Assembly (NCBI GenBank): GCA_030528565.1
Contig: JAUMYP010000011.1
Coordinates: 1-64,000 of the forward strand
Source of the DNA: Pseudomonadota bacterium
Lineage (GTDB): Bacteria > Pseudomonadota > Gammaproteobacteria > Xanthomonadales > Xanthomonadaceae
Length of the DNA: 64,000 nt
Reading direction: 5' to 3'
Positions 55,314 to 64,000 of this stretch are shown piece by piece (position 1 is the first letter of the stretch; each line of letters begins with the position of its first letter). Both the position numbers and the translations under genes were made by a program. The notes beneath the pieces were generated by a model that worked only from the letters and a program-made list of their open reading frames with translations, did no database searches and had not been told where the DNA came from.

Positions 55314-56096
55314 TCACCCTTGCTGCTTGACCTGCTGCCAGAGCTGCTCCTGTTGCTGCAATGTCAAGTCCGCAAAGCTCTGGCCGCTGCTTTTGGCCGC
55401 CGCTTCCATGGCGCGGAAGCGACGCTCGAATTTGTGGTTGGCGTGTCTCAATGCGCTGCCTGGGTCAACGCCGGCGTGACGCGCCAGATTGGCAGCAACA
55501 AACAATATATCGCCCAGTTCTTCTTCCAGTCTGGCACTCTGGCCGGCATCACGGGCGATGAATTCGGCTTCCACCTCGTGCAATTCTTCACGCAGTTTGG
55601 CCAGCACCGGGCGATAGTCCGGCCAGTCAAAGCCGCTGCGCGCAGCGCGGCTCTGCAATTTCACCGCGCGTTGCCATTCCGGCAGGCCACGGGCAATCCC
55701 GGCCAGTGCCGAATCATCCGGCTTTCCCCTGGCCTGGCGCTCGGCCTGTTTTTGCGCTTCCCAGGCAGCGGTTTGCGCCTCGGCGCTGCCGATATGCGCA
55801 CCGGCAAATACATGCGGGTGGCGGCGGGTCATTTTTTCGCAGATGGCCGCCACTACATCATCAAAGGTAAACGCGTCTTGCTCACTGGCCATCTGGGCGT
55901 GGAACACCACTTGCAGCAGCAAATCGCCCAGCTCCTCGCGCAAATCGGCCATATCGCCACGGTCAATGGCATCGGCCACTTCATACGCTTCTTCTATGGT
56001 GTACGGGGCGATGCTGGCAAAGGTCTGTTCAATATCCCAGGGGCAGCCGGTTTGCTTGTCGCGCAATGCGCGCATGATGTCCAGCAGGCGTTTCAT
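55314..56096 (-). CDS. mazG: Nucleoside triphosphate pyrophosphohydrolase MazG
   Basis: MazG hydrolyses (d)NTPs and damaged nucleotides to the monophosphate. The 260-residue protein has two MazG domains: CPWDIEQTFASIAPYTIEEAYEVADAI, with the EExxE metal site near residues 33-50, and a second degenerate one with ELHEVEAEF and ELGDILFVAANLARH. It overlaps cysQ by 4 nt. In this window nudE-cysQ-mazG form an overlapping set of nucleotide-clearing hydrolases. Confidence 0.94.
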   Translation of the reverse strand: MKRLLDIMRALRDKQTGCPWDIEQTFASIAPYTIEEAYEVADAIDRGDMADLREELGDLLLQVVFHAQMASEQDAFTFDDVVAAICEKMTRRHPHVFAGAHIGSAEAQTAAWEAQKQAERQARGKPDDSALAGIARGLPEWQRAVKLQSRAARSGFDWPDYRPVLAKLREELHEVEAEFIARDAGQSARLEEELGDILFVAANLARHAGVDPGSALRHANHKFERRFRAMEAAAKSSGQSFADLTLQQQEQLWQQVKQQG

Positions 56097-56887
56097 GCCC
56101 GTATTTCCCCCAGCAATGCGTTATCGCCTGCAGCAAGAAAATCGCCATTCAAAAGCGTATCGCGTGCGTTGTAGCGGAACGGACGCCCCTGCAAGTCGAC
56201 AAGCGCACCGCCTGCACCTTCCAGGATGGCCTGGCCTGCGGCGGTATCCCATTCGCTGGTCGGGCCAAAGCGGGCATACAGGTCAAGGCGGCCTTCGGCA
56301 AGTCGGCAGAATTTCAGTGACGAGCCCAGGCGAATGACCTCGACATCGCCCAGGCTTCCAATCAGCGCGTCAGTCCGGGCATCACCATGCGAACGGCTGG
56401 CGGCCACTTGCAAGGGGCGGGCATACGGGCGACGGGACTGTAGCGGCTGGCTGATGCCACCGGGATGGGGGCGCTGCCATGCGCCGTGCTGTGGGCCACC
56501 GTAATAAATACAGCCATCCACCGGCGCGACAATCACGCCCCAGCTGGCGATGTGGTTCTCAATCAGGGCGATATTGACGCTGAATTCGCCGTTTTTCTTG
56601 ATGAACTCGCGGGTGCCATCCAGCGGGTCAACCAGCCACAGGCGCGACCAGCCATGCCGCCCGGTCGCCGGAATATCGGCAGATTCTTCCGACAGTACCG
56701 GAATATCCGGAGTCAGCCCGGCAAGCTGCGCACCGATGTATTCATGCGCGGCCATGTCGGCGGCAGTAACCGGCGAGTCATCGTCCTTCCAGTCCACGCC
56801 AAAATCCCGGGCGTCATACACCTGCATGATTTTCCGCCCTGCCGCAGCCGCGATGGCAATGACCGCTTCACGCAATGCGGCATCCAT
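56093..56887 (-). CDS. cysQ: 3'(2'),5'-bisphosphate nucleotidase CysQ
   Basis: CysQ removes the 3' phosphate from PAP made during sulfate assimilation. The 264-residue protein has the lithium-sensitive phosphatase motifs DDSPVTAADMAAHE, LSEESAD, the metal-binding WLVDPLDGTREFIK and the late EWDTAAGQAILEGAGG. The ATG at 56887 shares a base with the nudE stop (TGATG), giving coupled translation, and the 3' end overlaps mazG. Confidence 0.94.
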   Translation of the reverse strand: MDAALREAVIAIAAAAGRKIMQVYDARDFGVDWKDDDSPVTAADMAAHEYIGAQLAGLTPDIPVLSEESADIPATGRHGWSRLWLVDPLDGTREFIKKNGEFSVNIALIENHIASWGVIVAPVDGCIYYGGPQHGAWQRPHPGGISQPLQSRRPYARPLQVAASRSHGDARTDALIGSLGDVEVIRLGSSLKFCRLAEGRLDLYARFGPTSEWDTAAGQAILEGAGGALVDLQGRPFRYNARDTLLNGDFLAAGDNALLGEIRA

Positions 56888-57438
56888 CAGCGCGGCCTCC
56901 TTTGCAGCCATTCGCGCACGATAAACAGTGCCGCAATGCCACGGCCATCGGTAATGTCATCGCGTGCCACCAGCTCGCCCAGATTCGCCAGCGGCCAGCG
57001 GATGACCTGCATCGGCTCCGGCTCATCGCCCGGCAGGCGCTGCTCGTACAGGTCTTCGGCCAGCACCACCTGCGCCACATGGGTCATATAGGAGGGCGAA
57101 AGCGCCAGACGGCGCAATACCTGCAAGCGGCGCGCGCCAAAACCGGCTTCTTCCATCAGCTCGCGGTTGGCGGCCTCAAGCACATCCTCGCCGGCATCAA
57201 TCGCGCCTTTCACCGGCCCCAGTTCGTAATGCGCCATGCCGGCTGCGTATTCGCGCACCAAGAGCACATGCTCCGGGTCAGGCATCGCCACCACAATCAC
57301 CGCGCCATCGCCCTGTGCCAGCAGGCGGCGGTACAGGCGGCGCTCGCCATTGGCGAATTCAAGCTCCAGCTCCTCCACCGTGCGCGACTGTTCCTGCTTC
57401 TTGCGAACCTCATGGATGATGGGAAATTCAGTCGGCAT
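56887..57438 (-). CDS. nudE: ADP compounds hydrolase NudE
   Basis: A Nudix hydrolase acting on ADP-ribose, Ap3A and related compounds. The 183-residue product contains the Nudix box GAIDAGEDVLEAANRELMEE followed by AGF, with the full GX5EX7REUXEEXGU pattern, and the LALSPSYMTHVAQVVLAEDL segment typical of NudE. ATG at 57438; a GTG one codon upstream is possible. It is divergent from bioA with only 33 nt between the starts. Confidence 0.93.
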   Translation of the reverse strand: MPTEFPIIHEVRKKQEQSRTVEELELEFANGERRLYRRLLAQGDGAVIVVAMPDPEHVLLVREYAAGMAHYELGPVKGAIDAGEDVLEAANRELMEEAGFGARRLQVLRRLALSPSYMTHVAQVVLAEDLYEQRLPGDEPEPMQVIRWPLANLGELVARDDITDGRGIAALFIVREWLQRRPR

Positions 57439-57471
57439 CACGGCTCCTCTGACCGGCGATAATGGCGGTCT

Positions 57472-58859
<1,388 letters not shown>

Positions 58860-58869
<10 letters not shown>

Positions 58870-59594
58870 CCCGTACCTGGATTGACAGCCCAATCAGCAT
58901 CGGCCAACGCCTGCACCTGCCGGAAAACGCCGCCAACCACCTGCTGCGCGTACTGCGCCTTGCCAGTGGCGATGAATGCGTGCTGTTCAATGGCGACGGC
59001 CATGACTATCTGGCGTGCATCACTCAAAGCGGCAAACGTGACTGCGAGGTGGAAGTGCTGGCTGCCGAAAAAGTCGAGCGCGAATCGCCGCTTGCCATCA
59101 CCCTGCTGCAAGGCATTGCCCGCGGCGAAAAAATGGACTTGATTTTGCAAAAAGCCACCGAACTGGGCGCGGCGGCCTTCATGCCGGTATCCAGCCAGCG
59201 CAGCGAAGTCAAGCTGGATGCCGCGCGCGCAGCAAAGCGCCTGGCGCACTGGCAGGGCGTGGTGATTGCCGCCTGCGAGCAATCCGGCCGTGCGCATTGC
59301 CCGCCAGTGACCGCACCTGCAGCGCTTGCCACAGCCCTGCAACACCCGGCACTGCCTGCGGCGCGGTTTTATCTTGAGCCAGAAGCCCCGCATAGCATCG
59401 CCACGCTCACCATCGACACACAAGCACTCGCCATCGCCGTGGGCCCGGAAGGCGGCTGGTCAGCGAGCGACTTGCAGGCGCTGCAGGCCGCAGGCTTTGT
59501 GGGACTACGGCTTGGCCCGCGCATCCTGCGCACCGAAACCGCCGGACTTGCCGCCATCAGCGCCCTGCAACTGCGGTTCGGGGATATGGGTTGA
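58860..59594 (+). CDS. rsmE: 16S rRNA (uracil1498-N3)-methyltransferase RsmE
   Basis: RsmE methylates N3 of U1498 in 16S rRNA. The 244-residue SPOUT enzyme has an N-terminal PUA-like part (HLLRVLRLASGDECVLFNGDG), the segment QKATELGAAAFMPVSSQRSEV, and the knotted C-terminal SAM site with AVGPEGGWSASD and LGPRILRTETAGLAAISALQ. Its ATG lies inside the 3' end of bioA (10-nt overlap). Confidence 0.95.
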
Positions 59595-59646
59595 AAACTT
59601 GGCGCTTTTTGGCAGGCGGCTCCCTTGTCCGTCCCGCAAAGAATGA

Positions 59647-59844
59647 TTATTCGGCAGCGTTGCGGGCGCGCTGATGACGCACCCCTGCCGCAGCAGCCAG
59701 TACGGCAACCCCGAGAAGCAGCCAAAGCAACAAATAGTAGTGCCCTTTTACTACCAGCACCGAAGCTCCCACACAAAGCCCCGAAAGTATCCGGTCGAGT
59801 ATCGGGCGCATATGCCCCTGCAGCTTTTCCCTGTCACTCATCAT
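59647..59844 (-). CDS. Hypothetical small membrane protein
   Basis: The 65-residue frame encodes a basic N-terminus (MSDREKLQGHMRPILDR), a hydrophobic stretch from about residue 20 and a strong membrane helix (LLLWLLLGVAVLAAAAGV, about 38-55), ending in a basic tail. There is no strong ribosome-binding site and no family I recognise. It occupies most of the 340-nt space between rsmE and the chp cluster. The part 59848-59934 shows no further gene I can support. Confidence 0.4.
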   Translation of the reverse strand: MMSDREKLQGHMRPILDRILSGLCVGASVLVVKGHYYLLLWLLLGVAVLAAAAGVRHQRARNAAE

Positions 59845-59934
59845 CAAAACACGGCTCTGGCATCAGCACTTCGAATATCACATCTGCCTGTTTCTTGTCC
59901 GTCCATCCGTAGTGCCTGCTCCGGGCTCAACAAA

Positions 59935-60402
59935 CTACCCGCCCAGCACTTCCTGCAACAGGATTTCCATCTGCTCCAAGTCTGGAATCATGGCTTCTTC
60001 ATCCAGATAGCGCACTTTGAATGCCGGAATATCCTCACCGGCAGCGCCCAGGTCCTCCAGTGTTTCAGGCACCGTAATCAGGCGTGGGAAGCCCTGCGCC
60101 AGAATAGCCATATAGGGCATGCGCGGATTGCCACCCAGGGCTTTCAAAATCAATACACGCTGGCCACGCAGGGTGCCACTGGGGGCACCTGTTTGCGCAA
60201 GCTGCGAAAAAGCAATCAGTGGCACTTGCCAGCCATGCCAGCGAATCTTGCCAAGCAGCCAGTCCGGAGCATCTTCTACCGGCTCAGTCTCGACCAGTGA
60301 CAGCACTTCGGCAATCGCTGCATTGGGCAGCAGCAACTGGCTGCCGGAAATTTGAATCATCACGCCACGCAAAGTGGCGGCGCTGGCAAGACTTTCGCTC
60401 AT
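59935..60402 (-). CDS. CheW-like chemotaxis protein (ChpC-like)
   Basis: The 155-residue product is a CheW-like domain: GVMIQISGSQLLLPNAAIAEVL at the start, DWLLGKIRWHGWQVPLIAFS in the middle and the late PAFKVRYLDEEAMIPDLEQM. It probably couples receptors and the ChpA kinase in the pilus (twitching) chemosensory system. The ATG at 60402 overlaps the stop of the CheB-like gene by 4 nt; upstream frame to 60513 is not needed. Confidence 0.85.
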   Translation of the reverse strand: MSESLASAATLRGVMIQISGSQLLLPNAAIAEVLSLVETEPVEDAPDWLLGKIRWHGWQVPLIAFSQLAQTGAPSGTLRGQRVLILKALGGNPRMPYMAILAQGFPRLITVPETLEDLGAAGEDIPAFKVRYLDEEAMIPDLEQMEILLQEVLGG

Positions 60403-62660
60403 TTCAACTCCGTCGTAGACCAAAGTGCCTTCAACTGCATCGCAATACCGGTGGGGGAATCCAGCTTGGCTCCACGGCTGGCCATCAATGCCGGCACAAC
60501 ATGGTCGTAGCAACCCTCCGCCTGTTGTGCCAGCAATTGCCCACCGGATTGCTGGAAGCGCAGCAAGGAGTCAACAAAGGCATCCGTTGCCCCAGAGAGC
60601 AGAACCACCACACTACTGGCACTGGGCAATACCTCCAGCAAATCAACAAAGTCCCGTGACTGGGTTTCAACAAACCCCAATCGCGATTTGCCGTCACTTT
60701 CCAGCCCCATCCCGGGCGGCACGATATACACCTTGCCAGCCGCCACTTTCATATCCGGTACACCCAAGATAATGGGCAAATTGCTGATACGCTCCATTTG
60801 CCGCTGCAGACGGTCGTAATGACCACTGTCAAGCCGCTGCTGAATTAGCACCGGTGCCGGGAAATCTTTAGGCAGCTGCTGCAAAATCTGTCGCAGCGGA
60901 TCCGGCCCGCCGATCCCGCCCAGCAGCAATACCAAGCCCTCATGGGGCTTTTCGGCATTTGCAGCTTCCGCCAGCTCTTCTTCCTCTGTTTTTACCAAGC
61001 TTAGCGAAGCAATGCGCTGCTCCAGCACTTTCAGACGATTATCTTCAAATGCCGGCCGCCTACTGCCTGCATCAATAGTCAGCGCAACATCACTCAATGA
61101 CCATTGCGACATCCCTCCGGCAAAAGGGCTTTCCAACGGCTCTGGCGGCTTTTCCTCCAATATTTGTGGCGCTGCCTCCGCCTCCAATGTCGGACGCTCA
61201 AAGTCCTGCCAACTATCCTGCAGTTGCGGTGCCTCGAACTGGCTTAATTCATCCGCAATACGCTGATAGGCATCCTCATGTGCCAACGTCTCGCACACCG
61301 GAGATGCCAAGTCTTCAGTCGTACTGTCCGTAACTGCAGCCGAATCTGCCAATGCCTCGCCGGAAATGTCGGTCACGGTGTCAAAGTCCTGATAAATACT
61401 CCAGTCTGCACCACTATCTGTATCGGCAGGAGAGGGGGCTTCCGCCTCCCCGGACTCTGACAAGAAGCCCCACCCTTCGGGCAAGGCGGCTGATACTTCT
61501 CCCGTTTCAGCCGGTTCAGATGGCTGACTGCAATCGGCCTCACTCTCAGTTACCGGAGAGGCTTCTGCGGTAAACAGCACATCACCGAATGCAAAAGCAT
61601 CTTCATCCAGCAAAGACTGGGGCGCTTGCACCGCAGATGAAGGCGGCATCAGGATATCTTGCTGCACTATGCCATCAATTGGCTGGCTTTCCTGGTTTGA
61701 ACCTGGAATATCTTGCTGCTGGAACCAGAGTGTATCCAGCGCCTCAGCGTCAAGCCCGCCATACTCCGCACGCTCAGCCGGCAATGAGGCCTCAGTTACA
61801 GCTTCTGCCTCGCGAATAGCCTCTGCCTCGCGAACAGTCCCCGCCGCAATATCGCTTTCATCTAGAAACGAGAATGCATCCAGTTCGTCATATTCATCGT
61901 AATCAGACACCTCAGCCGATTCCAATACTGCGGGCATGTCAGCAAGGACATCAAACGACAAGCCCGGCGTTTCATCCGCAGCTTCCGGTACGGGGGCGGA
62001 CTCTGCCAGGAACGATGGTGACACAATGGAAGCCGCCGCCTGCTCAGGCTCCGTAATGGAGACACTTGAATGTGGCGACGAATCGACTATCTGTTTCTCA
62101 AACGGCGTTTCAAGCGCTTCGGTCTTGAAATCTGGCGATGGCGTGGACGCGGAAGCTTCTGCGACGCCTGCCGGCCCCACTACTTCCAGCTCCGACGCAA
62201 ACATCGCTGCCATGTCCGGCTTTTCGATAAGCGCAGCCTGTGTTTCCCCGGAAGATGCCATGCTTTTTTTTGTACCCGCCGTTATTGCAGGGCAGTCTTC
62301 TTCATGGCCTGCAGGCAGCACATCGCCATGCCCCAGCAATTTGGCCGACAGATGACGCGACCAGCGCGCCACATCCCAGCCTGCACGTGCTGCGATCAGC
62401 TCGGAATCTTCAAACAGGATGCGACAATCAGGTAGCGCCAGGAGCTCATCAAAGTGCTCCAGTGCGTCCTCAACCACGTTATCCACAACAATCACCAGAT
62501 TATGTGGCTGTAGTGCCAGCACCTGCGCCTGATCGATGTCCAGCGGATCGGCGACCAGTGCCAAATCCAGCCCGACATCCTCCAGTACAGCCACCAACCG
62601 TTCGCGCGCCTCACCCGGACGCGCCAACAGTACGGTGCGAATCTCAGCTTTATTACTCAT
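60399..62660 (-). CDS. CheB-like protein of the chp cluster, with catalytic residues apparently lost
   Basis: The 753-residue protein has an N-terminal receiver-like domain (about 7-120) in which the usual phospho-Asp is not obvious. A long acidic low-complexity region follows (about 130-560, many Glu, Ala and Ser). The C-terminus (575-753) resembles a CheB methylesterase domain: VLLLGGIGGPDPLRQIL, YIVPPGMGLE and VLLSGATDAFVDSL. In this alignment the catalytic Ser, His and Asp of CheB become Gly, Gln and Ala. It may be a scaffold instead of an esterase. It overlaps chpA by 8 nt and the CheW-like gene by 4 nt. Confidence 0.75.
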   Translation of the reverse strand: MSNKAEIRTVLLARPGEARERLVAVLEDVGLDLALVADPLDIDQAQVLALQPHNLVIVVDNVVEDALEHFDELLALPDCRILFEDSELIAARAGWDVARWSRHLSAKLLGHGDVLPAGHEEDCPAITAGTKKSMASSGETQAALIEKPDMAAMFASELEVVGPAGVAEASASTPSPDFKTEALETPFEKQIVDSSPHSSVSITEPEQAAASIVSPSFLAESAPVPEAADETPGLSFDVLADMPAVLESAEVSDYDEYDELDAFSFLDESDIAAGTVREAEAIREAEAVTEASLPAERAEYGGLDAEALDTLWFQQQDIPGSNQESQPIDGIVQQDILMPPSSAVQAPQSLLDEDAFAFGDVLFTAEASPVTESEADCSQPSEPAETGEVSAALPEGWGFLSESGEAEAPSPADTDSGADWSIYQDFDTVTDISGEALADSAAVTDSTTEDLASPVCETLAHEDAYQRIADELSQFEAPQLQDSWQDFERPTLEAEAAPQILEEKPPEPLESPFAGGMSQWSLSDVALTIDAGSRRPAFEDNRLKVLEQRIASLSLVKTEEEELAEAANAEKPHEGLVLLLGGIGGPDPLRQILQQLPKDFPAPVLIQQRLDSGHYDRLQRQMERISNLPIILGVPDMKVAAGKVYIVPPGMGLESDGKSRLGFVETQSRDFVDLLEVLPSASSVVVLLSGATDAFVDSLLRFQQSGGQLLAQQAEGCYDHVVPALMASRGAKLDSPTGIAMQLKALWSTTELK

Positions 62661-64000
62661 GCGTACGCCCCAGTAGTTCGTTCACATTGCGCAACAGCTC
62701 CGGCTCCTGATAAGGCTTGCCAAGATATCGGTTGACACCCAAATCGAAAGCGCGCTGGCGATGTTTATCGCCACTTCTGGAAGTGATCATGATGATCGGG
62801 ATATGCCGCAGGCGCGAGTGGCGCTTCATTTCCGCAGCCAGCTCGTAACCGTCCATGCGCGGCATTTCGATATCCAGCAACATCACATCCGGGATACGTT
62901 CTTCCAGCCGCTCCAGTGCATCCACACCGTCCTTGGCAGTAATCACCTCAAAGCCCTGACGAGTCAGCACACGACTGGTGACTTTGCGCATGGTGATGGA
63001 ATCATCCACCACCATCACCAGCGGCACACTGACAGGCTGGATGGCTGAAGTTTCCTGCAGCGCGACCAAAGCCTCACGGCCAACATGGCGGCGTGCCAAA
63101 GGTGCAATATCCAGAATGATCATCACCCGGCCATCGCCCATCACCGTGGCACCGAAGATGCCGGGAATCGAGTTGATTTGCGGGCCAGTTGGCTTCACCA
63201 CGATTTCACGGCTACCGATGATCTGATCCACCCCCACAGCCACACGCAAGTCCCCCGAGCGCACCAGAATCAGCGGCACTTGCAACTGGCCTTCAGCTTT
63301 GACCGCCGCTTGATCCAGCAGCAGGCCAAGGTCATGGACTTGATAGTCTTCGCCCCCGTAGTTGTGCATGGCACCAGCAGACTCATATTCACTGCGCTCA
63401 ATACGCGAAACTGCACGTACCGAAGCAACCGGCACAGCAAAAGTGTTTTCGCCAATACGCACGAATACTGCCTGGGTCACTGCCAGCGTTTGCGGCAAAT
63501 GCAAGGTGAAGCAGCTTCCTTCCCCCGGCCTGGATTGGATCTGCAAGCCCCCGCCAATCTGGCGAACTTCGTTGTTGACCACATCCAGGCCAACACCACG
63601 ACCTGCCACCTGACTGACACTATCAGCCGTGGTGAAGCCAGACACCAGAATCAGGTTGTCAAGCTGGTTATCGGAAAGCTCGGCACCCGGCGCAATCAGG
63701 CCACGCGCCTGTGCACGACGACGCACGGCAGCACGGTCAATCCCCGCACCATCATCAATCACCTGCAATACCACCTCCGAGCCTTCCTGGCTGACCTTGA
63801 GACGAATTTCGCCCATGACTGGCTTGCCTGCCGACTGGCGTTTTTCCGGGGTCTCAATGCCATGTGCCACGGCATTGCGCAGCAAATGCTCCAGCGGCCC
63901 CAGCATGCGCTCAAGCACATTGCGGTCGAGCTCGCCCTGGGTGCCTTCCAGCACGAACTGCACTTCCTTGCCCAAGTCACCTGCAGCCTGCCGCACCACC
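62653..64000 (-). CDS. chpA: Chemotaxis kinase ChpA/CheA hybrid, C-terminal part (runs off the right edge)
   Basis: Only the last 448 codons are in the window. They encode the CheA-type ATPase domain (HLLRNAVAHGIETPEKRQ, VIDDGAGIDRAAVRRRAQ, GRGVGLDVVNNEV), a CheW-like regulatory domain (about 165-305, VFVRIGENTFAVPVASVRAV) and a C-terminal receiver. The receiver has Asp in VMLLDIEMPRMDG and Lys in YLGKPYQEPELL. This ATPase-CheW-REC order matches ChpA of type IV pilus chemosensory systems. The Hpt domains would lie beyond position 64000. The end overlaps the CheB-like start by 8 nt. Confidence 0.9.
   Translation of the reverse strand, partial: VVRQAAGDLGKEVQFVLEGTQGELDRNVLERMLGPLEHLLRNAVAHGIETPEKRQSAGKPVMGEIRLKVSQEGSEVVLQVIDDGAGIDRAAVRRRAQARGLIAPGAELSDNQLDNLILVSGFTTADSVSQVAGRGVGLDVVNNEVRQIGGGLQIQSRPGEGSCFTLHLPQTLAVTQAVFVRIGENTFAVPVASVRAVSRIERSEYESAGAMHNYGGEDYQVHDLGLLLDQAAVKAEGQLQVPLILVRSGDLRVAVGVDQIIGSREIVVKPTGPQINSIPGIFGATVMGDGRVMIILDIAPLARRHVGREALVALQETSAIQPVSVPLVMVVDDSITMRKVTSRVLTRQGFEVITAKDGVDALERLEERIPDVMLLDIEMPRMDGYELAAEMKRHSRLRHIPIIMITSRSGDKHRQRAFDLGVNRYLGKPYQEPELLRNVNELLGRTHE

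Noticed and set aside
59848..59934. Possible short coding segment upstream of the small membrane protein, ending FEVLMPEPCFDDE
   Set aside because: It looks coding-like over about 25 codons but has no suitable start or ribosome-binding site and no recognisable family. It might be a relic, but the support is too thin.

Overview
The window is a GC-rich chromosomal segment of a gammaproteobacterium, most likely of the order Lysobacterales/Xanthomonadales. This assignment is inferred from gene content and order: a close OleA relative, an OmpR-type regulator/kinase pair beside a MacAB-type exporter, nudE-cysQ-mazG, lgt-thyA-folA, and a pilus-type chp chemotaxis cluster. No species was identified. 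I saw no rRNA, tRNA or CRISPR array.

Layout. 1-4665: a perfect 23-bp inverted repeat, then rsmG-parA-parB followed by a tight three-gene sugar cassette (epimerase, GT2 glycosyltransferase, small lipid-A-synthase-N-like membrane protein). 4702-8783: a DUF885 exported protein, two lipoproteins, and rpmB-rpmG with promoter and terminator. The ghost of an IS3-family element end lies just beyond that terminator. 8891-15057: thiC under a TPP riboswitch, with a 129-bp terminal-inverted-repeat element between aptamer and gene; then thrB and thrC, separated by an antisense exported metallophosphatase. 15108-21412: DUF2798 protein, a 19-codon LysR remnant, an S9 peptidase, a small envelope protein, a YqhA-type membrane protein and uvrD.

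21413-26966 is the accessory region. It is A+T-rich in its left half and carries an XRE regulator divergent from three exported proteins of unknown function. One of these has a twin CX3C motif. To the right lies a decayed IS3-family element that was itself hit by an IS5-family element. This is the best candidate for something undescribed.

26967-43858: sppA, a MATE exporter, DUF3667 and DUF4286 proteins, PBP1b (mrcB), a two-domain glycosyltransferase, and a partial olefin-synthesis locus (oleA, an unusual HTH/ATPase/STAS-like regulator, oleB, with no oleC or oleD). A DUF4156 lipoprotein, a large TonB-dependent receptor and a HutD/Ves protein follow. 43881-59594: lgt-thyA-folA, lemA with two TPM-domain genes, terC, dgkA, a MacAB-like exporter beside an OmpR/EnvZ-type two-component system, nudE-cysQ-mazG, and bioA-rsmE. 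59647-64000: a small membrane protein, then the end of the chp chemotaxis cluster (chpA 3' part, a CheB-like protein without recognisable catalytic residues, and a CheW-like protein). chpA runs off the right edge.

Most genes are compact housekeeping operons with start/stop overlaps. Very long open frames on the opposite strand of many genes are by-products of high GC and were not annotated.
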